Positions 15,947 through 23,483 of a stretch of 64,000 nucleotides of DNA are shown here, one piece after another. A program made the position numbers and the translations under genes. Within the stretch, counting starts at the first letter, position 1. Each line of letters opens with the position of its first letter. Under the pieces are notes generated by a model, which searched no databases, was not told where the DNA came from, and saw nothing but the letters and a program-made list of their open reading frames with translations. Source of the DNA: Sphaerisporangium album (GTDB taxonomy: Bacteria; Actinomycetota; Actinomycetes; Streptosporangiales; Streptosporangiaceae); NCBI RefSeq assembly GCF_003323745.1, contig NZ_QOIL01000029.1, forward strand, positions 52,614 through 116,613, given 5' to 3'.

Positions 15947-18942
15947 ACACCACCCCCAGCCCTAGAGATCCCATAGCCATCATCGGCGCCGCGTGCCGGC
16001 TGCCGGGCGCGTCCAGCGTCCCAGCGTTCTGGGACGTCCTGGTCGGAGAGTGCGACACCGTCGGGGAGATCCCCGTGGACAGGTTCGCCTCCAGCGACAC
16101 CAACCAGGCGACGGCGCAATGGTGGAACCGCATCGCCGCCCGTGCGGGCGGATTCCTTCAGGACATCGACCAGTTCGACGCGTCGTACTTCTCGATCTCT
16201 CCTCACGAGGCGCTGCGCATCGACCCGCAGCACCGCCTCCTCATCGAGGTGACCGCCGAGGCCATCGACGACGCGGGCATCCCCCTGCCGGACCTGGCCG
16301 GGAGCAGGACCGCCGTCTACACGAGCTGCCTGCCGTCCGACTACTGGGACATCCTGCGCAGGGCAGGCCTTTACGACATGCACGCCGCGGTGGGCGCGGG
16401 CAACTGGGGAACGCTCGCCGGACGTCTCTCCTACCTCTTCGACCTGCGCGGACCGAGCATGGGCATGGAGGCCACCTGCTCGACGTCCCTGCTCGGCGTT
16501 CACCTCGCGTGCAGGGAGCTGTGGAGCGGCAACAGCACGCTCGCCATCGTGGGCGGCGTCAACCTGCTGCTGGCCTCCGACCTCTACCTGAGCCTCGCCG
16601 ACGCCGGGGTGCTCTCGCCGTCCGGCCGGTGCAGGTTCGGCGACGCCGGAGCCGACGGGTACGTGCGCAGCGAGGCGGCGGTGAGCATCGTGCTCAAGCC
16701 GCTCTCGCGCGCCCTGGCCGACGGCGACCAGGTCTACGCGACGATCATCGGGACGGCCGTCAACAGCAACGGGCGCGGGTCGGGCACCCTCATCGCGGCG
16801 GGCGTGGACGGCCAGGAGGCCATGCTGCGCGACGCCTACGAGGACGCGGGCGTGGCGCCGGGCCAGGTCGCCTACGTCGAGGCGCACGGCCCGGGAACGC
16901 CCCGGGGCGACCTGACCGAGCTGGCCGCGCTCGGCCGCGTGATGGGCGAGGGCCGCAAGGCCGGGCACGCCTGCCTGGTCGGCTCCGCGAAGTCGAACAT
17001 CGGCCACGGGGAGGGCGTCGCCGGGCTGATCGGCCTCGTCAAGGCCGCCATGGCGCTCAAGCACAAGATCATCCCCGCCACGCTCCACGTGAAACAACCG
17101 CATCCGCTGTTCGACGAGCCCGGCATGCCGCTGAGGCTCGCCAGGCGCACCCAGCCCTGGCCCGAGCGGCCCGGCCCCGCCATCGCGGGCGTCAGCTCGT
17201 TCGGCCTGTCGGCGACGAACGCGCACGTCGTGCTGGCCGAGCCACCCGCGGTGTCGGAGGCACCACGGCGCAAGCCCGGCTCGGCCCCCTTCCTGCTCCC
17301 CCTGTCGGCGCGGGACTCCCAGGCGCTCCCGGAGATGGCACTGCGGTACGCCGACGCCCTCGACACCCCGGGGACCGACCTCTACGACATCTGCTACAGC
17401 GCGGGGGCGCGCAGGAGCCACCACGAGCTGCGGCTCGCCGTCGTGGGCGGCGGGCACAGGCCGGCCGCCTCGCTGCGCGCCTTCGGAGCGGGGGCCCTCC
17501 CCCAGTCGGTGGTCGGCGGGAGCTACCGGGCGTCCGGGCCGTCCCGGGTCGTGTTCGTCTTCCCGGGACAGGGCTCGCAGTGGGTCGGCATGGGCCGCGA
17601 GCTGATGGACCAGAACCGGGTCTTCGCGCGGCGCATGCGCGAGTGCGACCGGGCGATCAAGGCCGAGATGGGCTGGTCGGTCATCGACCGGCTGCGCGAC
17701 GACGCCCCGCTGACGGCGACCAGCGAGGTGCAGCCCGCGCTGTGGGCGATGCAGGTCTCCCTCGCCGCGGTGTGGCAGGACTGGGGCGTCACCCCGGACC
17801 TGCTCATCGGGCACAGCATGGGCGAGGTCGCTGCGGCGACCGTCTCCGGGGCCCTGACCGTCCGCCAGGGCGCCGCGGTGATCTGCCGCAGGAGCGCGCT
17901 GCTGGACGGGCTCAGCGGCTCGGGCGCGATGTGGGTCGTCCATCTGGACGAGCAGAAGGCGCAGGAGGCGATCGGCGAGCGCTCCGGCCAGGTGTGCGTG
18001 GGCGTGGTGAACAGCTCCCGCTCGTGCGTGCTCGCGGGCGACCCGGACGCGATGGCCGAGGTGATCGAGCCGCTGCGCCGTCAGGGGGTCTTCTGCCGGC
18101 AGGTGCAGGTGGACTACGCCTCGCACGCGCCGCAGGTCGAGCCTGTGCGGACTGCCCTGCTCAACGCGCTCTCGTCCCTGCGCCCCCGGGCCGGGACGGT
18201 GCCGATGCACTCCACCCTGCTCGACCGGGTGATCGACGGCGCCGTGCTCGACGGGGACTACTGGATGGAGAACCTGCGGCGCCCGGTGCGCTTCGCCTCC
18301 GCCGTCCGCGCCGTGCTGGCCGACGCGAGCCCCACCCTGTTCGTGGAGATCAGCCCGCACCCTCTGCTCAGCGCCGTAATCGAGGACGAGATCGCGGTCT
18401 CGGGGACGGACGCCACGGCGGTGCCGTCGCTGCACCGCGAGGAACCGGAGCTGGAGTCCCTGCTGCACGGGCTCGCGCATGCCTACGTGCGGGGCTGTGA
18501 TCCCGCCTGGGAGCGCATCTACCCGGGCGGGCGGTACGTCCCGCTCCCGTCCTACGCCTGGCAGCGTAAGCGCTTCTGGGTCGACCTGCCCGAGGACACG
18601 CTGCCGGCGCCGGTGTCCGAGCCGGTCTTCGAAGAGAGCGCTCACCCGGAGGCGACCTACGACGGCGCGGACCTGGCGACGTCCTCGCCGGAGGCGTTCA
18701 GCCAGTACCTGATGCTGCGGTTCGCCGAGTTCCTGGGCCTGCCGCCCGACCAGCTCGACCCGGAGGTCCCGCTGACCCTGCACGGCCTGGACTCGGTGCT
18801 CGCCGCCAAGCTCAGCGCCCGCGTCAAGACCGACCTGGCCGTGGAGGTGCGCATCGGCGAGCTGCTCAGCCCGCGGCCGCTGGGCCGCCTCGCCGGGGAG
18901 CTGTACAAGACGGTTACGGCCGTCCCCGTCGAACAGCCCTGA
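15943..18942 (+). CDS. Type I polyketide synthase, single module KS-AT-ACP
   Basis: A 999-residue enzyme. The KS domain (~10-430) has the active cysteine in ATCSTSLLGVHLA (residue 179) and both histidine motifs, VEAHGPGTPRGDLTE and KSNIGHGEGVAGLIG, so it should condense. The AT domain (~535-840) has FVFPGQGSQWVGMGRELM and the nucleophile motif GHSMGEVAA; the YASH specificity motif predicts methylmalonyl-CoA. The ACP (~915-995) has the phosphopantetheine serine in HGLDSVLAAKL (residue 951). No ketoreductase, dehydratase, enoylreductase, thioesterase or docking segment is visible, so it should release or pass on an unreduced beta-keto product with outside help. It is coupled to the upstream ATPase by an ATGA overlap. 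Confidence 0.93.
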   Translation: MNTTPSPRDPIAIIGAACRLPGASSVPAFWDVLVGECDTVGEIPVDRFASSDTNQATAQWWNRIAARAGGFLQDIDQFDASYFSISPHEALRIDPQHRLLIEVTAEAIDDAGIPLPDLAGSRTAVYTSCLPSDYWDILRRAGLYDMHAAVGAGNWGTLAGRLSYLFDLRGPSMGMEATCSTSLLGVHLACRELWSGNSTLAIVGGVNLLLASDLYLSLADAGVLSPSGRCRFGDAGADGYVRSEAAVSIVLKPLSRALADGDQVYATIIGTAVNSNGRGSGTLIAAGVDGQEAMLRDAYEDAGVAPGQVAYVEAHGPGTPRGDLTELAALGRVMGEGRKAGHACLVGSAKSNIGHGEGVAGLIGLVKAAMALKHKIIPATLHVKQPHPLFDEPGMPLRLARRTQPWPERPGPAIAGVSSFGLSATNAHVVLAEPPAVSEAPRRKPGSAPFLLPLSARDSQALPEMALRYADALDTPGTDLYDICYSAGARRSHHELRLAVVGGGHRPAASLRAFGAGALPQSVVGGSYRASGPSRVVFVFPGQGSQWVGMGRELMDQNRVFARRMRECDRAIKAEMGWSVIDRLRDDAPLTATSEVQPALWAMQVSLAAVWQDWGVTPDLLIGHSMGEVAAATVSGALTVRQGAAVICRRSALLDGLSGSGAMWVVHLDEQKAQEAIGERSGQVCVGVVNSSRSCVLAGDPDAMAEVIEPLRRQGVFCRQVQVDYASHAPQVEPVRTALLNALSSLRPRAGTVPMHSTLLDRVIDGAVLDGDYWMENLRRPVRFASAVRAVLADASPTLFVEISPHPLLSAVIEDEIAVSGTDATAVPSLHREEPELESLLHGLAHAYVRGCDPAWERIYPGGRYVPLPSYAWQRKRFWVDLPEDTLPAPVSEPVFEESAHPEATYDGADLATSSPEAFSQYLMLRFAEFLGLPPDQLDPEVPLTLHGLDSVLAAKLSARVKTDLAVEVRIGELLSPRPLGRLAGELYKTVTAVPVEQP

Positions 18943-18956
18943 CGGCCGCAGGCAAA

Positions 18957-18995
18957 GGCCCGGCGCCGGACGCTGATCGCGTCCGGCGCCGGGCC
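18957..18995 (+). terminator. Bidirectional intrinsic terminator after the PKS
   Basis: A perfect 17-bp stem, GGCCCGGCGCCGGACGC paired with GCGTCCGGCGCCGGGCC, closes a 5-nt loop. It is followed by GTTTT and preceded by AAA. It lies 15 nt after the PKS stop and 28 nt from the convergent SpoIIE gene's stop, serving both. Confidence 0.9.
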
Positions 18996-19022
18996 GTTTT
19001 CGGCGGACTCTCGGATGTTGTG

Positions 19023-20282
19023 TTACGGTCCCGCGAAACCCGCGGGCGTGCGGCGCAGAGCCAGCGTGGTGATGTCGTCGCTCTGCTCGGCGTGCCCGGC
19101 GAAGTGCCGCACCGAGGCGTCGACCTCCTCCAGCATCGTCTCCGCGTCGCTGCCCCTGTTGCTCTCCAGCAGGTCCACCAGCTTGGGCATTCCGTACAGG
19201 TGTCCCTGGATGTCGCGGGCCTCCACCACTCCGTCGGTGTAGGCGAACAGCGTGTCGCCCTGGTCGAGCTGCACGTACCCCAGGGTGTAGGAGCTGTCGG
19301 GCAGGATGCCCACCGCGGGGCCGGTCGGCGGGAGCAGCGTGCGCCTGCCGTCGGCGTGGACCACCACCGGCGGGTTGTGCCCGCCGTTGATGTACAGCAC
19401 GACGCCCGAGACCGGGTCCAGGACGCCGAAGAACATGGTCGCGAAGTACCCCTGCTTGAGGTGGTTGCGGGCCATGTACCTGTTCGTCCCGAGGATGGCC
19501 TGCACCAGCGGGCCCGCCCCGAGCGACAGCAGCGGCGCGGCCGACCCGCCGGCCCCCTCGCCGTCGACCGACAGCAGGAACTCGTCCTCCACAAGCCGGG
19601 ACGCGCCCGTGTGCTCGGCCGTGTGCCGCAGCAGGGTGCGGATCAGCGCCATGAACAGCGCCGCGCCGATCCCCTTGTCGCACACGTCCGCCACGACGAA
19701 GGCGAGCCTGCGGCCGTTGACGATCGTGAACACGTCGTAGAAGTCACCGGCGACCTGCTTGGCCGGGCGGAAACGCGCCCCGACCTCCCAGCCCGCCGGC
19801 ACGGGAAGGTTCTCGGGCAGGAACCCCGACTGGATCTCGTGGGCGATGTGCAGCTCCCGCTCGTACTCCCGCAGGCTCGCGAGCGCCGCCATCTCCTCCA
19901 CCGTGGTGGTGAGCTCCGACTTCTCCTGGCACGAGTTCATCCGGCTGCGCAGCAGGGTGCGCCGGAAGGGCGGGGTCACGTAGTCGAACCCGCCCTCGAC
20001 GCACTCCTCCAGCGCGGACAGGTCGTCCTCGGGGAAGGAAATGATGGTGGGCACCCGCCCGTCGACCATGAAGTGCTGGCCGACCAGCGCCACGCGTTGC
20101 AGGCCGAGAGAGGCGGACACCATCAGCAGGTCGGGCTGCGGCGACGCCTCGGTGCGCATCGTCAGATCGTCCGGGGTGCTGAACGCGACGTCGAACCCGT
20201 CCGCGCGCAGCACCTCGTCAAGCTCGGCCACCACGTTCGGCACGGCCGACTCGGCCTCAAACACCACCAGCGCGTTCGGCAT
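19023..20282 (-). CDS. SpoIIE/PP2C-type phosphatase with receiver-like N-terminal domain
   Basis: A 419-residue protein. Residues ~1-120 look like a degenerate response-regulator receiver: the expected phospho-Asp strand reads PDLLMVSASLG without the Asp. A short coiled segment (VEEMAALASLREYERELHIA) leads to a PP2C/SpoIIE phosphatase domain with metal-binding motifs GDFYDVF, VADVCDKGIGAALFMAL, FAYTDGVVEAR and SDDITTLALRR. Such phosphatases dephosphorylate STAS antagonists, freeing the sigma factor from its RsbW-like kinase. ATG 20282 has GGAGGAG directly upstream and lies inside the end of the RsbW-like gene, so the two are translationally coupled. It is last in a seven-gene operon that also encodes two candidate STAS substrates. 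Confidence 0.9.
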   Translation of the reverse strand: MPNALVVFEAESAVPNVVAELDEVLRADGFDVAFSTPDDLTMRTEASPQPDLLMVSASLGLQRVALVGQHFMVDGRVPTIISFPEDDLSALEECVEGGFDYVTPPFRRTLLRSRMNSCQEKSELTTTVEEMAALASLREYERELHIAHEIQSGFLPENLPVPAGWEVGARFRPAKQVAGDFYDVFTIVNGRRLAFVVADVCDKGIGAALFMALIRTLLRHTAEHTGASRLVEDEFLLSVDGEGAGGSAAPLLSLGAGPLVQAILGTNRYMARNHLKQGYFATMFFGVLDPVSGVVLYINGGHNPPVVVHADGRRTLLPPTGPAVGILPDSSYTLGYVQLDQGDTLFAYTDGVVEARDIQGHLYGMPKLVDLLESNRGSDAETMLEEVDASVRHFAGHAEQSDDITTLALRRTPAGFAGP

Positions 20283-20724
20283 CGACTCCTCCATGAGCCT
20301 CGCCGGAGGTGGTCAGCCGCATGATCAACGTATTGCGGTTGCGCCCCCCGACGTATTGATATCTGAACTCGTCCACCTTGCCGAGCGCGAGCATCAAGCC
20401 GTACCCGCCCAGCTCACGGACGCTGGGCGGGACGGCGAGACGGGGCGCGGGGTCGTACGCCCGGGGGTCGAAGGCGGGGGCGTCGTCCTCGATGCGCAGG
20501 TACACCCCGCCCGCCTCGACGCCGCCCTCGAGATCCACCACACCGCCGCGCCCCCGATATCCGTGGATGACGATGTTGGTGGTGATCTCGTCGGCGGCCA
20601 GCCGGAGCCAGTAGGCCGGGCGTGTCGCCAGTCCGGCCCGTTCCGCCAGCGCGCCGACGAAATCGCCGACCGGCCCGGCGATGGACGCGCCCGAGCCATC
20701 GACCTTGAGCCGGCACGCGAACAT
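20257..20724 (-). CDS. RsbW-like anti-sigma serine kinase (HATPase)
   Basis: A 155-residue GHKL ATPase. The N-box is LAADEITTNIVIHGYRGRGG, and the G-box region VRELGGYGLMLALGKVDEFR is slightly reduced. RsbW/SpoIIAB-type kinases phosphorylate a STAS protein and bind a sigma factor. The start overlaps the stop of the upstream STAS gene by ATGA, and its 3' end overlaps the phosphatase gene, so STAS, kinase and phosphatase form one coupled switch. No sigma factor is in the operon, so the output may be a sigma factor encoded elsewhere or a different target. Confidence 0.85.
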   Translation of the reverse strand: MFACRLKVDGSGASIAGPVGDFVGALAERAGLATRPAYWLRLAADEITTNIVIHGYRGRGGVVDLEGGVEAGGVYLRIEDDAPAFDPRAYDPAPRLAVPPSVRELGGYGLMLALGKVDEFRYQYVGGRNRNTLIMRLTTSGEAHGGVDAERAGGV

Positions 20725-21044
20725 CAGGCCTCCAACGTTTCCCGCATGACGATGCTGCGGTCGAAGCCCGTCAGGCGGATCGTCTCCGCGACGTCGGGCC
20801 GGGTGCCGACCAGCAGGATCTCCGTCTCTTCCGGCATTTTCTGGTGCGCGAACACCAGCGAGCGGATACCGGCCGACGACATGTACGAAAGGTCTTCGAG
20901 CAGCAGCACGAGCCTTTCCACACGCTGGTCCGCGGCCCGGACGACGAGCTCGTTGAGCTCGGGTGCCGAGCGGCCGTCGAGCTCACCTTCGAGCCTGACG
21001 GTGGCGGTGCTGCCCTCGATCCGCATTTTCGCCTTGAACGCCAT
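20724..21044 (-). CDS. STAS-domain anti-sigma-factor antagonist
   Basis: A 106-residue single STAS domain with the phospho-acceptor loop LEDLSYMSSAGIRSLVFA, where the second Ser of M-S-S-A-G is the site phosphorylated in SpoIIAA/RsbV. The ribosome-binding site GGAGGAG overlaps the end of glgX, and the stop/start junction TGATG shares one base, so translation is coupled to glgX. Its own stop overlaps the RsbW-like start (ATGA). It is the natural substrate of the downstream kinase and phosphatase. Confidence 0.9.
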   Translation of the reverse strand: MAFKAKMRIEGSTATVRLEGELDGRSAPELNELVVRAADQRVERLVLLLEDLSYMSSAGIRSLVFAHQKMPEETEILLVGTRPDVAETIRLTGFDRSIVMRETLEA

Positions 21045-23143
21045 CACTCCTCCTTCCCGTTGTCTCGTTGCTCCGCCTGGCCGCCGGCGCCCGCGGCGCC
21101 GTGAGCGACCAGGACGACGACGCTGCGCGGGCCCACGTCCACGCGGGACTGGTCCTGGAGCGGTGGCTCGGCGCCCGGCTCGTGCGCGTCCAGCGGCGTC
21201 GGCGCCGCGGTGTCGGCGAACACGTGCCAGACGGTGCCGGCGGGGGGCGCCGGCAGCTCCAGGCTGTGGCCCTCCCAGTGCGAGTTCGCGGCGACGTACA
21301 CGCAGTCGTCCGCGCCGGCGTCGAACATGCCGGCCAGCACCCGGCAGCCCTCCGACCAGTCCGCCGTCCAGGGGCGGACGCCGTGCCAGCTCACCGCCGA
21401 GGCGGGGCCGCGCCGGAGCACCGGGTGGGCCTGGCGGAAGCGGATCGCCTTCCGCACGAAGCGCAGCAGGTCGGCGTTGCGGCCGACCAGGTCCCAGTCG
21501 AACCACGTCATCGGGCCGTCGTGGCAGTATGCGTTGTTGTTGCCCTGCTGGGTGCGCCCGACCTCGTCACCGGCGAGGATCATGGGCACGCCCTGGCTCG
21601 CCAGCAGGATCATGAGGACGTTGCGCATCTGGCGGCCGCGCAGGGCGAGCACCTCGGGGTCGTCGGTCGGCCCCTCGTGCCCGCAGTTCCACGACTGGTT
21701 GTTGTTGTCGCCGTCCCTGTTGTCCTCGCCGTTGGCGTAGTTGTGCTTCTCGTTGTAGGACACCAGGTCGTTGAGCGTGAACCCGTCGTGGCACAGGACG
21801 AAGTTGATGGTGGCGGAGGTCCCGCGCTGGGCGTACAGGTCGGGCGAGCCGACCATGCGGGTGGCCAGGTCGCCGGCCACGCCCGTGTCGCCCTTGACGA
21901 ACCGGCGCACGGTGTCGCGGTAGCGGCCGTTCCACTCCGACCAGCGGCAGTAGTTGGGGAAGCTGCCGACCTGGTACAGACCCGCGGCGTCCCACGCCTC
22001 GGCGATCAGCTTGCAGTCGCGCAGCACGGGGTCGTAGGCCAGGGACTCCAGCAGCGGCGGGTTCCACAGCAGCGAGCCGTCGGGCCCGCGGCCGAGGATG
22101 GCCGCCAGGTCGAACCGGAAGCCGTCGATGTGGTACTCGGAGGCCCAGTAGCGCAGGCAGTCGAGCACGAACCCGCGGACCACGGGATTATTGCAGTTCA
22201 GCGTGTTGCCGGTGCCGCTGAAGTTGTAGTAGTGCCCGTCCGGCGTGAGCATATAGTAAGTGGCGTTGTCGAGGCCCTTGAACGAGATCGTGGGCCCGTG
22301 CTCGTTGCCCTCGGCGGTGTGGTTGAAGACCACGTCCAGGATGACCTCGATGCCGGCCTTGTGCAGGTGTTTGACGAGGTTCTTGAACTCGTCGGCCTGC
22401 ATCCCGTACCGGCCCGTCGAGGCGTAGGACGCCTTGGGCGCGAAGTACGCCACCGTGTTGTAACCCCAGTAGTTGGACAGCGGCTCCCCGGTGACGGGGT
22501 GAGAGCGGGGGTTGTCGTTCTCGTCGAACTCGAATATGGGCAGGAGCTCGACGCAGTTCACGCCGAGCTCGCGCAGGTAAGGGATCTTCTCGATCAGGCC
22601 CGCGTACGTGCCCGGCGCCGAGACCCCCGAGGAGGGGTCCTTGGTGAAGCCGCGCGCGTGCAGCTCGTAGATCACGAGATCCTCGTGGGGGAGGCGCAGC
22701 GGCCTGTCGTCCTCCCAGTCGAAGTCGTCCAAGGCCACCCGTGACCGCCGCGGCCCTGTCGAGGCGTCGCTCATGAGCCGCGCGTACGGATCGGCCAGCA
22801 CGACGGAGGGGTCGAACCTGTGGCCGCGCTCGGGATCGAACGGGCCGTAGGCGCGGTAGCCGTATTCGATGTCCTCGACGTCGAGGTCGAACACGGTCAT
22901 GGAGTAGACGCCCCCAATGACGTAGGAGTCGGGGAAGGGCAGCTCGGCCATCGGCTCGGACTCGCCCGCCCGGTACAGCACCAGGGTCATCGCGGTCGCG
23001 TTGTTGGAGTAGACGGAGAAGTTGACGCCCCCCGGCACCGGGGTCGCGCCGAACGGCAACGGCCGCCCGGCGCGGACGGAGAACCCGCCGATCGTGCGCG
23101 TCGGATACGCGTCAATGCGTTCTATGGTCGGGCGTGCGGTCAT
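21044..23143 (-). CDS. glgX: Glycogen debranching enzyme GlgX-type (GH13_11)
   Basis: A 699-residue enzyme with an N-terminal CBM48-like domain (~20-115) and a GH13 barrel. The four GH13 regions are present: I EVILDVVFNHTAEG; II IDGFRFDLAAILGRG (nucleophile Asp); III CKLIAEAWDAAG (acid/base Glu); IV LCHDGFTLNDLVSYNEKHN. GlgX hydrolyses alpha-1,6 branches of phosphorylase-limit glycogen; the related TreX feeds trehalose synthesis. Length is normal. It is unusual in being wedged between two STAS genes: its start overlaps the upstream STAS stop (ATGA) and its stop overlaps the downstream STAS start. This implies carbohydrate mobilisation made in step with a signalling switch. Confidence 0.93.
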   Translation of the reverse strand: MTARPTIERIDAYPTRTIGGFSVRAGRPLPFGATPVPGGVNFSVYSNNATAMTLVLYRAGESEPMAELPFPDSYVIGGVYSMTVFDLDVEDIEYGYRAYGPFDPERGHRFDPSVVLADPYARLMSDASTGPRRSRVALDDFDWEDDRPLRLPHEDLVIYELHARGFTKDPSSGVSAPGTYAGLIEKIPYLRELGVNCVELLPIFEFDENDNPRSHPVTGEPLSNYWGYNTVAYFAPKASYASTGRYGMQADEFKNLVKHLHKAGIEVILDVVFNHTAEGNEHGPTISFKGLDNATYYMLTPDGHYYNFSGTGNTLNCNNPVVRGFVLDCLRYWASEYHIDGFRFDLAAILGRGPDGSLLWNPPLLESLAYDPVLRDCKLIAEAWDAAGLYQVGSFPNYCRWSEWNGRYRDTVRRFVKGDTGVAGDLATRMVGSPDLYAQRGTSATINFVLCHDGFTLNDLVSYNEKHNYANGEDNRDGDNNNQSWNCGHEGPTDDPEVLALRGRQMRNVLMILLASQGVPMILAGDEVGRTQQGNNNAYCHDGPMTWFDWDLVGRNADLLRFVRKAIRFRQAHPVLRRGPASAVSWHGVRPWTADWSEGCRVLAGMFDAGADDCVYVAANSHWEGHSLELPAPPAGTVWHVFADTAAPTPLDAHEPGAEPPLQDQSRVDVGPRSVVVLVAHGAAGAGGQAEQRDNGKEE

Positions 23144-23475
23144 ACCGTCAACGCCTTGACGCCGTCCTCCACCGACCCCGCGACGGTGAAGAAGTCGAGG
23201 AAGCCGGTGGCCGCCATGATGTCGTGCACCTCTTCGGGCACCCCTGTGAGGGCGAGGCGCGCCCCGCCGTTCTGCGACCTGCGGTAGATCAGGAGCAGGA
23301 CGCGCAGCCCGGCGCTGGACATGTAGGTCGTGCCGCTGAGGTCCAGCAGCACCAGCCCCTCTTCCGGGAACAGCGCCTCGATCTCCTGCTGGGCCTGGGG
23401 CGCCGTACGGCTGTCCAGCGAGCCTTCCAGCGCGATGACGGTGACGTCACCGCGTACCTCGGTACTGAGTCGCAT
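23140..23475 (-). CDS. STAS-domain anti-sigma-factor antagonist (second in operon)
   Basis: A 111-residue STAS protein with the phospho-site loop LDLSGTTYMSSAGLRVLLLI. AGGAGGA precedes ATG 23475. It starts only 8 nt after the DJ-1/AGE fusion gene ends and its stop overlaps the glgX start. It shares the M-S-S-A-G loop with the STAS protein two genes downstream but differs in much of the remaining sequence, so the two may give separate inputs to, or outputs from, the same kinase. Confidence 0.9.
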   Translation of the reverse strand: MRLSTEVRGDVTVIALEGSLDSRTAPQAQQEIEALFPEEGLVLLDLSGTTYMSSAGLRVLLLIYRRSQNGGARLALTGVPEEVHDIMAATGFLDFFTVAGSVEDGVKALTV

Positions 23476-23483
23476 GACTCCTC

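Noticed and set aside
15766..19683. Very long minus-strand open frame (1305 codons) opposite the PKS
   Set aside because: It mirrors the codon-position GC bias of the PKS and SpoIIE genes, has no domain, and is Arg/Ala/Gly/His-rich.
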